A DNA stretch of 64,000 bases. It comes from Panagrolaimus kolymaensis. Lineage: Eukaryota; Nematoda; Chromadorea; Rhabditida; Panagrolaimidae. Every line of letters begins with the position of its first letter. Positions within the stretch are counted from its first letter, which is position 1. Positions 27,251 through 40,788 of the stretch are shown here, piece after piece. The notes under the pieces were generated by a model, which saw only the letters and a program-made list of their open reading frames with translations, searched no databases and was not told where the DNA came from. The position numbers and the translations under genes were made by a program. The stretch lies in assembly GCA_028622995.1 (NCBI GenBank), contig JAJQJQ010000052.1, positions 1,822,680-1,886,679 on the forward strand, written 5' to 3'.

Positions 27251-27459
27251 TTTAAAGGACCCTGTTCATTTGATCTTTTTTTCAAACTCGCGTTTGATTA
27301 TTCCCTCATGCCGCAATATTGCAGAGTCCGTAAAGTACAGTAATTTGACCGTAAAATTACTGTACATTACGGTACTTTACGGGCTTTGCAATATTGCGGC
27401 ATGAGGGAATAATCAAACGCGAGTTTGAAAAAAAGATCAAATGAACAGGGTCCTTTAAA
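27251..27459. mobile_element. 209-bp palindromic MITE-like foldback element
   Basis: Almost perfect inverted repeat. The left arm starts TTTAAAGGACCCTGTTC and the right arm ends with its reverse complement GAACAGGGTCCTTTAAA; arms of about 75 bp match nearly base for base through the CCGCAATATTGC core. The centre carries imperfect smaller inverted repeats of the CCGTAAAGTAC type. No coding frame. TTAA or TTTAAA at both ends could be a duplicated target, but being self-palindromic it cannot be separated from the arm. Likely a non-autonomous DNA transposon derivative; superfamily not assigned. Confidence 0.85.
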
Positions 27460-30400
27460 CTGTTAAAAAAATTTTGCATTTTGCATTGATGAAATATTTT
27501 GATCGTCAAGCAAAACACAGTTTAGCTATTCATAAAAAAATATTTGAAACTTTAAAGAATTAAGAAAAGAAGAAAAAATTCTCTTCCCTCTGGTTTTCAC
27601 TGTTTTTTCCCATCATTTATTATTATTTTTTTTATATTCCTGACTGCTTCTTCTTCGAACGAGCTAACTAACAACTGTGTCGATCGAATCTCTGCTTTTT
27701 TTTGTTTCTTTCTCTCAGTGATATTTCCACTAAATTTTTTTTTCTTATTTTTTCGAAATCATTTTTTTGATTGAAAAAACGGAGGCTTTTATATATTATC
27801 CAAAATCCAATCATGTTAATCTCTCTTCTTCGCGTGTTTCACTTTTTTAAAATTCTTTTCAATTTGAATTTGACTTTCTTATTTTTTTTTGAAGAGGAAC
27901 ACTTTCGATTCTTTTTGGTTTTTTTTATGAAGAGCAGCGTGTTTTTTTTTGTCTATTGCCTTCTCCAACATATTCATATTTAGTTCCAAGATTTTCTTTA
28001 TTTTTTTTAAGAAAAAAAGAGACTTGAACAGTTTTTTGTTCTTTGAATGTTTAAAAAAAATTATTAAATGAATGGATGAATTTAGTTTTTTTTGTTACAC
28101 TTTCATAACCGCTTGATTTTTTTTTCGTTGCTTCTTTTATTTTACTTTTTATTGATTTTTTTTGTTGCTGGATAAAGCATGATTTTGACGTTTACAGTAT
28201 TGAGTCTTTTTTTTTGAAGCGAGATTACTTTCTCGCGAGATTTTATAATCAACTTGAAAATTAATGTGGTTCTAGTCCTTGCGTAGTCATTAATTCCTTG
28301 AAGAACTATAATTTAATTTTGATATTTCTTTGTTTTTTTAATAAATTTTTTTTGACTCTTCCTTCTTGAAGATGACGCATTTTTGGTTTATTAAAAAAAA
28401 GACATCCCCACTTCTTGTTTTTTTCTTCTAAGTTTCCTTTATGTAAAGAAAGGTGTGCGAAAGAAATACAACAAAACAACTTTTCGCCTCTCATCCTCCA
28501 CATCCTTTCACTTTTGTACTTTTTTTTATTAGGTTAAATCAATTATGTCGTTAAGTACAAAAAAAAGTGAAAACGATAATTATGTAATTCCTAAAAATTG
28601 CAACATATTTATTTTTTCTTTTTGAAAAGGAATTCTTCCCAATTTGCATATTCTTTCTTTTTTTTGTTTCATGAAATAAAAAAAAATTGGTTTATTGAGT
28701 TTGGATTTGTGAAATGTAAGTCTATAATTATAAATGCATAACGATGACGACCATAATAATGTGGTGAGAAAGAGTTTCATTCGAACATGGAATTGATGGC
28801 GATTGCAACAAAAATAAGGGTTACATTGAATCAAATTTAATTTTGAAAAACTTTAACAAATTTTGTTTTCATTCACGAAAAAAAAGTAAAGTTTTTGTTT
28901 TAGAAATTTGCGCCATCGACTTTTTTTCTTCAAAATTTTTATATCTAAAATTCTCAAAGTCAAATAAAATGTTTCAAAATTTCTCATCTTCTTTAAATTA
29001 GCAGTTACATTTTTTATTTCACACATAAAACATTTGTAAAAAGTAAAAGGGCTATTATTTTTCATAGATTATTTGACAAATTTTTTTATTTCTTATTCTT
29101 TCTGCCTCATCAATTAAGAACAAAAAAAACTTTCATTCTTTCTTTCTTTTCATCTCCTTTTTTCTGTTTTTTTGACACATATCCTATCCTATTCTTCTTT
29201 TTTTCTCACCATCTATCTTTAAATGATACATTTAAAAACCGTAACAAAATGAGGCAGCGGCGATTTTGCATATAACGTGTAAAAAAAAAATAGTTTTGAA
29301 TTATTTTTGTGAGAAAAAAAATTGACAAAGAACTAATCATCTTGTTTTTCATTTTCTTCCAGCTTATCTTTTTTTTAAGGTAAAAATGAAGGAACAGAAA
29401 AAAGAGTTAATTTTTTTTACTTTTGGAAACTTTTAATAAACTTTTTTGAATTTTTGGTGCTAAAAAATCCAACATCATTTATTTTTAGTGTTTTTTTTAA
29501 ATTATTCTTTCCTCCAATCTCTCATTCCAATCATTCGTTTTTTTATGCCAGCGCTTTATTAAATCATAAAATTATTTTATGGTTTTTTTTACTTTTAAAA
29601 AAAGAAGAAGCAACGACGACGACCACCACCACCTCGAAACTGCCCTCATTAAGATATATCCTTACCTAAATTTTAAAATGGATTTTAAAAAGATAAAAAT
29701 CCAAAAAGGTGTCAGAGATTTACTGAAAAAAGTAGGATATTAGCAGATATTCGGAGCAGCAGCATCATGATGACATGGTTTAATTAGCTTACGTAAAAAA
29801 ATAACAAGAAAAATAGTGGAATAAATAAATAGATTAGTAATTTTTTTAATTTTTAAAAGATTTAATTAAATAATTAGATCTCAGTTTGCTTTTGATTAAA
29901 AAGAATTTAAAAAGGAAGGTATTTTAGATATCCATGATTGTTACCCAACATGCGTGGCAATTTTCTGATATTAATCAGGAAAAAATGTTTTGGTAGCGAT
30001 AATGAAATTTTATATTTCGACACAGTCTTTTCTCATTTTTCTTTTTAAAGCTACAAACACACTTTTTTATAAAGTCCTACAATGAAACTTTTTTTACTGT
30101 AATTTTTTTGATGCTTGCTTGAATAAAAAATTCTAAAAATGTTCTAAAAAAAGACATCTCAAAACAATTTGAGAAATATTTTTTACATCAAAAACAAAAT
30201 TTAATTATTTTTTTCAAAATTAAGATTCTCATAATGTTTTTATTTTGTTTTTTGGATCCCTCCAAATCACTCTTTTTTCTTTTTTGTAAAAAAAACCTCA
30301 TTTTTTCATTTCTGTGAGAATAAAAAAAAGAAAAGAGAAGAACTTGACTTGATTTGACTTGCCCTTTATTTTCCAGAGTCATCATCTCTCTCTTTTTTAT

Positions 30401-33400
30401 TTTTTGACTTTGTGACACTCATCCATCCCTCTTCTCCCTCATCTTTATCCTTAATTTATTTTTTTCGTGACGTAATTGCCTTCAGTTGTCTTTTTTTCCC
30501 CTTCCCTCCAACTTCGATCATCTGTCCATCTATCTATCACAATCGCTTCGGATATCTCAAAATCTCAAAAAAAAAACTCATCATAGATTTCTTATGTTTT
30601 TTTATTTTTTCTTCTTCAAAATCTACCAGTCACTAATGTCTCAAATTGACCATGATGCTCGAGGCATTTAATTTATCTCGGAAAAAATGTTTCTTCGTCT
30701 TCTTCTCCGGTTTAAGCAACAACAACTTTTACTTGATATTTTTCTTCTTTCCTTCCTTCCTGAAAGTAAGAAAAAAACCGGAATAACCCAAATTTAGGCC
30801 GCCGCCAGCCATCAACGTTGTTGTCGTCGTCGTGGATGTCTGAAGACATTTTTTTTTCTTTCAACTCTCTCTTTTCATTATTTTTTTTTTAAACTTTTAA
30901 TTTACGTCGTTTAGCCGCTTCCGTTTTTTAGGGTAATTAGTTTTTTTCTTTTTTTTACTGATTTCTGCTTGAAGCATGATTTTTTTTTCGGAACTGATAA
31001 AGTTAATCCAACGAGACTAATAAGTAGATTTTTTTTTCTCTATCATCCGATAAGCAAATTAGATCACTACTTGAAAAAAATTTTTCTCTCTCTCAATTTT
31101 CTTAATTTTTACGCAATAAAAAAAGGTTAATTTTTTAGCGAATTAAAAAATAAAATTAAAGTGTAACAATAGTTTTTTTTTATTCGAATCAAATTATTTT
31201 TTTAGCTTAAATTAGAAAACCTTTAGTTATTGGATCTCGAAGTTGATGAAAGTATTTTTTAAAATAGTTTATTTCAAAATAAGCGGCTTCATTAACTTTT
31301 TGATTTGATAGAGATTTATTTAGTAAACAAAGACATACAAAATAAATTTTTTTACTCCACCAAAAAAGGAATGTTGTGTTTTGAGCTATTTTTCTTTTCT
31401 CTCAAATATCAAAGAAAAGAAGTGATTTTGAGATTTTTTCACTTGGATTTAGGTTTTGATTATTTTCTTCGAATTTTTTTATCATTAAAAAAAAATACTG
31501 TTCCACTTTCATTTTTTTTTTTGCAATTTTATCTTTTTTATAACTTTGCTTTCTTTCTTTTTCTTGTTTGCCAAAGAAAAAAAAACAAAGAGGAAGAAAG
31601 TTCTTTTTTTTTTGTATTTTTGTATTATACAAAAAAAAGTGTACAAAAATGTGTAACAAAAATAAAAAAGACTTCATTAATTTTATTTTTATTTTGAATG
31701 TTCGAACAATTCCTTTCCCTTTTTTTCTTTTGTAAAAATCATTCAACCACAAATTTGATTTTCTCCTTTTTGTTTTTCATCAATATTTTTTTTTTGCTTG
31801 AAGAAATACAAAATAATAATAATAGCTTTGGATCATTGGAACATTTTGGGGAGAAAAAAATTCGATAAAAGCCAATAACTACAATTTCACTAATTTTTCA
31901 AGATTTATGATTTTTATTTCAATTGCCTCAAGCAGTGGAGTAATTTTTGATGATTCAATCAACTTTTTTTTATTCTTCATTTGCTTTAGATACTCACAAT
32001 TTTTTTTATTTATGATTCATTTTAAAGTTATTGCTTGATTACGTTTAATTTTTTTTCTCTAAAAATTTGGCTTCAAAAAACCTGAATAATGGTATAAGAA
32101 ATTAATTAAAAATTTATAGTCTTCAAAGTTTTTGATTTTATGTAATTTTAAATTTTAAATGACTTTATCGTTTACAAAAGAAAAAAACATGTTTTGTCAT
32201 AATTTATGGGACATCTAATAACTCTCGAGGATTGGGTTTTGGAAAACTTTAAAAAAGAAGGTTCTTAGGGTTTTATTATTATTTTATAATTCAAATTGCT
32301 GAGAGTCTCGCATTCTTTTTTAGGGATCTTATTATCAAAATTTTCTGTCATCAAAAATTCAGATCTTCCGTTTATTTTTAATTATTTTTTCCTGCAAAAA
32401 TTGCTCAACAACACAAAAAACTAGCTTTTGCCTATTCTCTCTTTTTTGCAATGGTTTTTTTTGTTTTTTTTTGCGGAACAAAAAGTTTGCGCAAACAAAT
32501 TTCCTCGCCTTTCTTACTTTTGCTTGCATTTTTGGCGCTTAAAGAAAAAATTAACCATTGTCCTTCAAAAAAAGAAAGTGAAAGAGGCTATTTTTTAATT
32601 TTTGGCCTTTAAAGATTTTTATCTTCTTTTTTTTTCATTTGAGTGAAAGGTATTCTTCATTTGCACCTGTAATTTTACCAACGAAAAAAACTTTTTTTAC
32701 CTCTTTTTTTATTATTCTCACTAAAAACCGTTAAAAACAAAGTTTGAAAAAACTAAACAGGTTTTTTCTTTCCTTTTTTTTTGCCACCGTTGGTCATTCA
32801 TTGAAATGAATCTCGTTTAAATATGTATAATCAAAATCAACTATGATCAAATAAATAAATGAGTGGTATTCTTATTTTCGGAAGAATCAAAAAAAAATGT
32901 TAACCGTTTCGTTTATAAAAAAAAATGGAAGAAAAATGGAAAAATCAAGCGAGACGGCGGCAGCCGGCAATGAAGGAAGGAAGGTGGAGTTAATTTCTCG
33001 TTTTTTCTTTTGGAATTTTTTTGCAACATAAAAAGGTATGAGGCAATCCGAATAAGCTTAATTCGTTTTTGAATCATAAAAAAAAGGTGGATCCGAAAAA
33101 GGCAACAAAAAATTTTTTTTCTTTAAAAAAGTGGAAGAAAAGAAATAAGTCATTTTGTTGTTTATTTCTAATAAAACAAACATGAATGAAAATATGTTTA
33201 CGCCGGAATGATTTTTATTTTAATTTTCAATGTCAATCACGAAAAAAAATCCTGATTGCTTCTTTTTTTTCTTTGTTTTTATGGATTGGATTGAATGCAT
33301 CTTAGGTAATTATTTTGTGTTTTGGATTCTGTGAAACAAAAAAGGCTGTTTTCAAAAAAGAAAAGTGGCTTCTTTTGCCATTTTTTGGAGGAAATTTTTT

Positions 33401-35046
33401 TTTGCAAAACCAATATTTGTGATTAATAAAATTATGTGATTTGATTAATTTGAGTAATTTTAAAAAGTTGAAAAGACTAAAATGTGTGATACTTCTTTGC
33501 CAAATAAAAGCCGCCCAATAAGCATGGCATTTTTCGACCACGATGGTTCAAATTCCATAGTTTTACGAGACCTGTTTATTTTTTTTTCTTCTCTACAAAA
33601 TATACTTTTTTTACTTTTTTTTAAACACCGATTAAACGTTTTTTTTTATTAGACTTTTTTTTTATCACTTCCTGTTTCAAAGTTTTCCGCATTTTTTTCT
33701 CCATCTCCTTTCTATTAAAAAACTTAAACTATTTTTTTGTCTTTCTTACTTCGTTCTTCCTTTTTCATCTCCCGTAAATAAGACCCAAAGAAGAAATTGA
33801 AATAACCCTGACCTGCAAAAAAAAATATTGCATCCTTTCACTTTCTTCATTTCTTTTTTTAGAAGACTTTTTCATTTTCAAACTAAACATTTTTTATTTT
33901 ATTAAAAAAAAAGAAAGAAATATAAAAATGTAACACTTTTGTTACTGATACACTACCACAACCAAACAGACAACCTAAATCATTCAAGAAAAAAAAAGTT
34001 TTTTTTATCGTCTCCTTTTTTTCTTTGGTGCTTCTGCAGCTGCAGCTGGTGTTGTGTTGCTTGCTACTTTCATTCGAGAATCCTTTTTTTTTGTTTTCGA
34101 AAAAGGAAGGAAAAAAGAAATAATAAATGAATAAATGATAAAAACTTGTTGTTATCAAGTTTTTTATTATCGTGTCGTCGATTTAAATCCCATTCATTTT
34201 AAAAAGTAATATAAAGGGAAAAACTTGAAATGCCATATTTTTTATTTATCCTGATTTTTTGATAATAAAAATTTTGAAAAAAAAAAACATGGCGAAATTA
34301 AAAAAAAAGGCGGTAAAATACTTTTCACTTTTTTTTTATCGACGACGACGCTTCTTCTTGAATTATTTTTTTTTTTGAAGAAAAAATGTGTTTCATGGAA
34401 ATTTTTGAAGTGATTTTGTTCTTGTCATTTTCATTGTTGTCACTTTCAGTTTATCCCTTTTTCTTTTATTGTTGATATCCCACCGAGTTTATATCCCGTT
34501 ACGGAAGGAATAAGAAGCAAACGAATAACAAGCGAGAGAGAGATGAAAGAGAAAGAAAGAGTTTAATCCTGATTTTTTTTATATATCCATGACGAACGAT
34601 AACGATGTTGTTGATCGCCCTGTTTTTCAACATTTTATTTTTCCGGCAATTTCCGTTTTCTTCTTTTCTCTTTGCTACTTTTTTTGATGTCGTCGCTGTA
34701 ATCCATCCTTTTAAGTTAAATATAGATAATAGGTAAAGAGTTAGGAAAACACACGTAGGCTTGGTGACATTTATTAAGAGATATCTATAGCTAAACTTTT
34801 TTTTGAGTCTAACATTTTAGTTGCTATTTGCAAACAATAATTTTAACATTAAAATTATGGCTATTTTTTCCCTTTGATTTTTACAAACCAATCGCTTTTT
34901 TTTTATTTTCCGAGATTACTTTGTTGAAATCCAAAAATTTCTTTCAAACTTTATCGTTTTTTATTTTTTATTTCCGCGGCACATTATTTTCTGATTCATA
35001 AATTTCTAAAAATTAATTACCCAACCTTTTTTTTTAGAAAAAAAAT
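27460..35046. other. T-rich gene desert
   Basis: About 7.6 kb with no gene or RNA I can support. The + strand is conspicuously T-rich (long T runs with interspersed TTC/TCT), as in nematode introns. Open frames are Phe/Leu/Ser/Lys-rich and without domains. It could be intergenic or contain 5' untranslated exons of the + strand PAN-domain gene that follows. Confidence 0.5.
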
Positions 35047-37868
35047 ATGTCCAAGAAGGAGTCTTGGAACCTTCTAACAATAGTTTTAAATTGTTTGATT
35101 ATTTTATTTTCAACCGTTAATTGTCAAGAAGAAGATAGACCGAAAGCTTTGGCAGCTCCAATTGGGCAAAATGCACTTGAATTAGATGGAACAAATAAAG
35201 CATTTTTTAGTGAGTCATTTAATATTTTTTTATTTTGGTTGTTGCCTAAAACGAAATGATTGCGTCAAACTCAAAAAAGAATGGAGAAAAAAATTATCTC
35301 GTTCCAAATGAAAGAACAAAAAAATTAGTTTTAGTAACCACAAAAAAATTAAATAAAAAATGGACAATAAATATTGTTTTTTATTTTTGTTGAAAAAAAG
35401 AGAGAAACCGGTTATCTTTTTTTTTGTTTGTATAACTGGACCATACTTTTTTTGCAGACAAATAAAAAAGAAATTTATTTTAGGTGTTTTTTTTTCTTGA
35501 GCAAAGTATTAAAAAATAAGTCATAAAATAACGGAAACAAAAAATGGGCAACAAAAAGACTTTTGGGAAAGAAATCAAAAAAACATTACTCCAATTTTAT
35601 TATTTTCCAAAGAAAGAAAAATTAACATATTACTTTTATTTATTTTTATTTCAGAAATTGGAGCAACTCGTGATGGAATAACTCGAGCAATAGCTGATGA
35701 AGTTGCACCTGGAATTGAATTAAAATTCCCTCCAAATTCCCCGAATGATCTTCCAGCGTATGATGAAGAAGTTGTGGAACCTAATAGAGAGGAAGAATTA
35801 TTTATTCCTGCCATTTATCGAAATGAAACAGAAAAAGAAAAAGAAGCAAAGAAAACTACAACGACAACTTCACGTCCACCAACAACTACCACGAGAAAAG
35901 TAGTTACATTTGGTCGAGAAACTTTGCCACCTCCATCATTTTCTTCTCGTCCATTGGCGCCACAACCTCCAGTGCCTCTTCCACCTGCAATTCAAACAAG
36001 ATTTCCACAACAACCTCAACAACCACGGCCTATTATTCAAAATCAGCCACGTCCACCACCGCCACAACCAACAAGGGCGCAACTTCCTCCTCCACCACCT
36101 CCAACTCGTCCACCTCCTCCACCTCCTCCTACTCCGCCACAAACTCGTCCGCCACCTCCTCCAGCTCCTATATTCCAAACTCGTCCACCACAAACATTAC
36201 CTCCAGCTCCACCTACTCAACCTCCACGAATTATCCAACAACAACAACGTCCTCAACCATTACCAACAGCATTTAGGCCTCAGCCTTCTTTGCAACCTCA
36301 AACCCTTCCAGCTTTTCAACAACAACAACCGCAGCAACAGCAACCATTTATACCTCAACTTCGACCTCTTCAACAACAACCACAACAAAGGCCTCAACAA
36401 TTTCAAATTAGGCCACCACCTCCGCCACCAGTGCAACAACAACAACAAACTCGACCTCCTCCTCCTCCGCCACCTCCAGCAACAACGACTCAAAGAGTTT
36501 TCATTACTCAACCTCCTCCTCCACCTCCTCAAACTCAACCACCACCACCACCGCCGCCACAAGTTTTACAACCATTTCGTCCAAGAATTCGCCCAGGTTT
36601 ACAACCAAATTTCCAACAACAACAACAAGCTACTCCACCACCTCGACCTCTTCGACCTTTCCGTCCAGCAAACAATCGACCATTCCGTCCTCGTCAACGC
36701 ACTCAAGATCGCACGGGGCTTCGAAATGGATTTTGTCCATTTACAATCTTTTATCAATCTGGCCCAGCTGCTGCATTTGAAACTCAACAAACTTATACTC
36801 ATTTTGCTTCAGTGGTTTCGGTGGATCAATGCGCTCGAACTTGTCATGAATTTAATTGTGAAAGTGCATTCTTTGATTCCACAAATCGTCATTGCCAATT
36901 TAATCCAGGTCATGCATCTCAAGCATCTGCGGGTAGTTGTCCAACATATCCAAGTCCATTTTTAAGAAATAATGTTCCATTATCTGCTGTTCCTTTAAAA
37001 ATTACTTGCATTACTTGTCAACGAAGTAAGTTGCTTAGTTTCAAAAGAACTAAAACGATTTTTGAACATTAACTGTTTCCATTTTTTTTAGGAAGAAGAA
37101 TAAATCGAATTCGAGGCAGAGTTTTTACTAATCGCTTTGGACAAACTCGTCGACAATTTAATCCTCAAGTTATTGGACGTTCCATAGCTAATGTCCTTCA
37201 TGGAGTTGTTTTAAAACAGCCCCAAAGTGTTGCAATTGGGTTTGGTCCATCGATTCCAAGGTTAGAAAATTATAAAAGTAAAAAATTAGAAATTACAATA
37301 AATTTTTTTTAGAGAAAATAGTTTCCATTCTTCCGAAGAACTTGCATCATTGAATAATGATAAATCAGGAGAAAACGAAAAGCTTGGGTTAACAACAACA
37401 AAATCAAAATCTACTGAATCCACTGAAATTGAGAGCAGCGGTGAAAAGGAAAAAGAAAATGAAAAAGTTGAAGAAAAACATGAAAAAATTCGCCCCCAAA
37501 TGTTTTTAATGAATATGCATAAACTTTCTTCCGCTGATGCATCAGAAGAAACAAAAGAAATTCTTCTTTCAACAAGCGCTGAAACAACTAACTCAAATAT
37601 TGGTGTGATTGATAGTTCCACGGAAGAAGAAAGCCACAATCAACAACAACATCAAGATGATGACGATGATCTTGAAGCAACTTTACTTAAAGAAGAAGCA
37701 TCATCCAATCATAAAAAAATTCTTCATAAATCAACAGCAGTAGCGAAAAATGGATTTATTAAAAAAACTACAACTAAAACTATCGCCGCCCAACAACAAC
37801 TTCAAAGAATATCAGCCGCAGATAAACCATTAGAATCTTCAGAAGATTCAAGCATTTCATTTGCATAA
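35047..37868 (+). CDS. Secreted proline/glutamine-rich protein with a PAN/apple-like domain
   Basis: Four exons (35047-35209, 35655-37025, 37092-37260, 37313-37868) give about 753 residues. The N-terminus has a signal-peptide-like stretch (LTIVLNCLIILFSTVNC) directly before an acidic segment. Residues about 129-403 are extremely Pro/Gln-rich with many PPPPP tracts separated by RP, FR or QT. Residues about 412-511 form a PAN/apple-like module with the pattern CARTCHEFNCESAFFDS..HCQF. The C-terminal ~185 residues are Ser/Thr/Glu-rich and probably disordered. Such proteins are usually extracellular matrix or cuticle components. A T-run ending in TTTAG eight bases before the ATG suggests trans-splicing. 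No close relative is named. Confidence 0.85.
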
Positions 37869-37911
37869 AAAAACAATTCTTAATTTTCACCTGTGTGTTT
37901 CCATTAAAAAA

Positions 37912-37917
37912 AATAAA
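37912..37917 (+). terminator. Poly(A) signal AATAAA for the PAN-domain gene
   Basis: AATAAA 43 nt after the stop codon. Confidence 0.5.
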
Positions 37918-38993
37918 CCCCGATGATGCGAGTAATTCGAGTAACAAAAAAAACTAACTAATTTGTTTTATCTTATTTCAATTTGTTTGATAAAAAAAAT
38001 AACTGCCATGACTTTGTTGTTGTTGTCTGTCGTTTTTGTGTTTTTTATTATTTTGTTTTGGGATAAGTAAGAAAGAAAAAAAAAGATATTATAATTTTAT
38101 ATAAATTTTCCTTTTAATTCCTCTTTTATTAACGCTCAAAGTCCTAATTGTTTTATTTTATTTTAGTGTCTAACTTCTTCATTAAAAATTAATTTATATA
38201 TTATCTTTGATATTATTCTTATTCTTCCAGGTTTTTTCTTTTTTTTAATGTTTGTTTGTTAGTGAAATTTTTCTTTATAAAATAATTTTGTGCCACAAAA
38301 GAAAATTTTTAAAATAAAAACTTTTGATAAAAAAATTGAAACAAAAAATTTAGTAAAATGTGGAGTGGATATGATGGAAGGCTTAATTACAAAAAATGAT
38401 AAACAAAAAAACCTATGGTAAAGAAATGCCCTCACAACAGCTTTGAAACAAGCAACACACACACATATGCACCTGTTGAGCGACACCTGAAACAAACAAC
38501 TAAATAGATGCCATAACTTAGTATCATGTGCTTTTAAACAAAAATAATAATAAGTTTAATTTTGCAAGAATTGAAACAGATTTTTAGCATTTACCTTTTT
38601 TGTTGATAAAAAGTAAATATCGTAATTATATGTACCTTCCCATGAAAGCTAGCATACTGTATCTAAATGCCAAAAAATCCATCCCATTGTTTGGTTCTTC
38701 GAAAAAAAATAAAACATTTTTTCTCCTTCAATGTTTCTTACTTTTTTGTTTACAACTCAACTTGCTATTTTTATGCTTTGAGTTTTATTTGTTGACTACG
38801 TTTTCTATGTGTTCTTTCGCAAGTCATACATACATGTTATAAAGCTTTTTTCCTTTCTCTTACTCCCAGTCGTCATTCAGTTAAAAACTTTTGTTTATTA
38901 TGCCATTTTCCAAATAATGCTTTTCGCGTTTTTCTCGATAAAATCTCAAATATGTTTTATAACCTTGTAATTAACCATATTTTCATTTTTCAG
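37918..38993. other. Intergenic region, no gene supported
   Basis: AT-rich. If the exon at 38994-39194 belongs to the dehydrogenase gene, a further 5' exon with a start codon should lie here; I could not identify it with confidence. Confidence 0.4.
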
Positions 38994-39194
38994 CAACCAC
39001 GCCGCGTCTACTTCCATCAGAATCTTTGCTTGAATCAATTCGACAATATCTAACCTCAAACGTGTCTTCAATTCCTGGAGCCTTTTCAAATCAAATCACT
39101 GAACTTGCTAATCGTCTGGAATTATTAGAACGTGAAAAAGGAGCGGTAATTCGTGTTATCGGTCAAAAAATATACACCTCTGCTGCAAAAAGAG
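38994..39194 (+). CDS. Candidate upstream exon of the SDR gene (N-terminal extension)
   Basis: An open 201-nt segment between a TTTTTCAG acceptor and a GTTTGT donor, with coding-like codon use. It reads TTPRLLPSESLLESIRQYL, continues into an amphipathic segment (ITELANRLELLEREKG), and joins the next exon in phase. It contains no ATG, so it needs a further upstream exon, or it is a 5' untranslated exon whose open frame is fortuitous. The typical SDR start is in the next exon. Confidence 0.4.
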
Positions 39195-39463
39195 GTTTGT
39201 TACATAATTTTTTATTGATTGCCATCGTCATTGTGTTGCTTTGTTGTTTTCACCGCCATTCAATAATCCTGTTGCTGCACTTTTTTTTGTCATCGTTTAT
39301 ATAATATTCCTTGACACAAAAACAATGCTCTTATTTTTTATGCAACAAACATTTTGACTTTCGTGCTAGCTTGTTATCTGCCATAATCTTTGAATAACTA
39401 AAACTGCTATTTAAAGATGCTTCTTACCTTTCTAATATTCAATATTTTTCAGGATTGAAAAAA

Positions 39464-40694
39464 ATGATGGATGAAGAAAATGATAGCTTTTTTCTAACTT
39501 ATGTTATTTTTGCTGTTCTTGGAAGTTGTGTACTTTATCTTATTAGGTTTGTTACTTTATTGCTTCACTTCAAAGTTTTTAACCATTACTTTTTAGACGA
39601 TACATCAAAGGTGGACAATTCACCGAAAATATTAAACCTAAAGGAAAGATTGCTCTTGTTACTGGCGCTTCATCGGGTATTGGTAAACAAATGTAAAATT
39701 GTTCATTGTTCATTGATTTCTTCTAATTTCCTTTCTTTTTTTAGTGCTAGAGATTTGAATATTCGCGGATTAAAAGTTTATCTTCTTTGTCGTTCCCGTC
39801 AACGTGGTCTTGATGCTATTTGTGATCTCTCGTCCCATTATGGCTGTGATTCAACTCGTCTCATCCTTCTTGAAGGTGATCTCGCTGATTTCTCAACAAT
39901 TCGTCGAGCTGTTGAACAATTCAATGAAAAAGAAGATCATCTTGATATCCTTGTTAACAATGCTGGAATAATGTTTCATCCCAAATTTGAAATTACCAAA
40001 GATGGACACGAACTTACATGGCAAAGTAATTATCTGGGTCATTTTCTTCTCACACACCTTTTACTTCCAAAGCTTGAAGCAGCTGAATCCGCAAGAATTG
40101 TTAGTGTTTCCAGTCTCATGCACAAATATGCTGACAGCGTTGTTCAAGAAACCGTGGAAGCGAAGAACTTGTACAGCCGATTTTCAAAAACTTATGCTCG
40201 GTCCAAACTTGCTCAAATTATGAATGCTGCTTATATGACGAAAGTGTTACGTGGTAAAAATCCAACAACCAAAATTATTATCAACAGTTGTCATCCTGGA
40301 ACAGTAAGTTTTGATTATTTTATAAAACATGCTTTTGTTTATCTTTAAAATTTTCAGGTTAATACGAATCTCATCCACAACACGCCATTTTCGTTCCCAA
40401 TCATTCAAAAAATCTTGACACCTTTTACATGGTTTTTCTTGAAGACTGATCAAGATGGAGCTCAAACGCCACTTTTCTTGGCATTATCAAAGAAGATCGA
40501 TGGCATATCTGGAAAATACTTTAGGTGAGTTACTTGTTGTTTTCACATTATTACTTTTTTGATTTCGTTCATTTTTCAGCGAATGCAAAGAAAAGATGCC
40601 TCAACATCCTCTTGCTTTTGATATGGATGCCGCTGAAAATCTTTACAACTACAGCCTTCAATCCTGCAATCTCGAACTTGAAGATTATTTCTAA
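39464..40694 (+). CDS. Membrane-anchored short-chain dehydrogenase, retinol-dehydrogenase-like
   Basis: Exons from the start codon: 39464-39546, 39597-39692, 39745-40303, 40358-40524, 40580-40694, about 339 residues. A hydrophobic N-terminal anchor is followed by the NAD(P)-binding motif TGASSGIG, LLEGDLAD, LVNNAGIM, the SVSS block with the catalytic Ser, and YARSK, the catalytic Tyr-x3-Lys. CHPGTVNTNL and a QDGAQTPLFLAL segment are typical of RDH11-14-like proteins. These reduce or oxidise retinoids, steroids or lipid aldehydes at the ER membrane; the actual substrate cannot be inferred. The ATG at 39464 is the first in an exon beginning at 39453; a longer N-terminus is possible. Confidence 0.88.
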
Positions 40695-40782
40695 TTCCAA
40701 GATTTTTGCCTCCTATGTTTATCCATTGTATTGTAACATATTCCCTTTTTTCTTTGTTGTAATTTACTTTTAACTCTTTTGT

Positions 40783-40788
40783 AATAAA
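40783..40788 (+). terminator. Poly(A) signal AATAAA for the SDR gene
   Basis: AATAAA about 90 nt after the stop codon. Confidence 0.55.

Noticed and set aside
28508..28577. Imperfect inverted repeat around GTACTT and AAGTAC
   Set aside because: Mostly T and A runs with a length mismatch; expected by chance in such sequence.
35910..36965. 351-codon His/Leu/Asn-rich + frame and Trp/Arg-rich minus frames
   Set aside because: They are shifted or antisense readings of the CCA/CAA codons of the proline-rich PAN protein.
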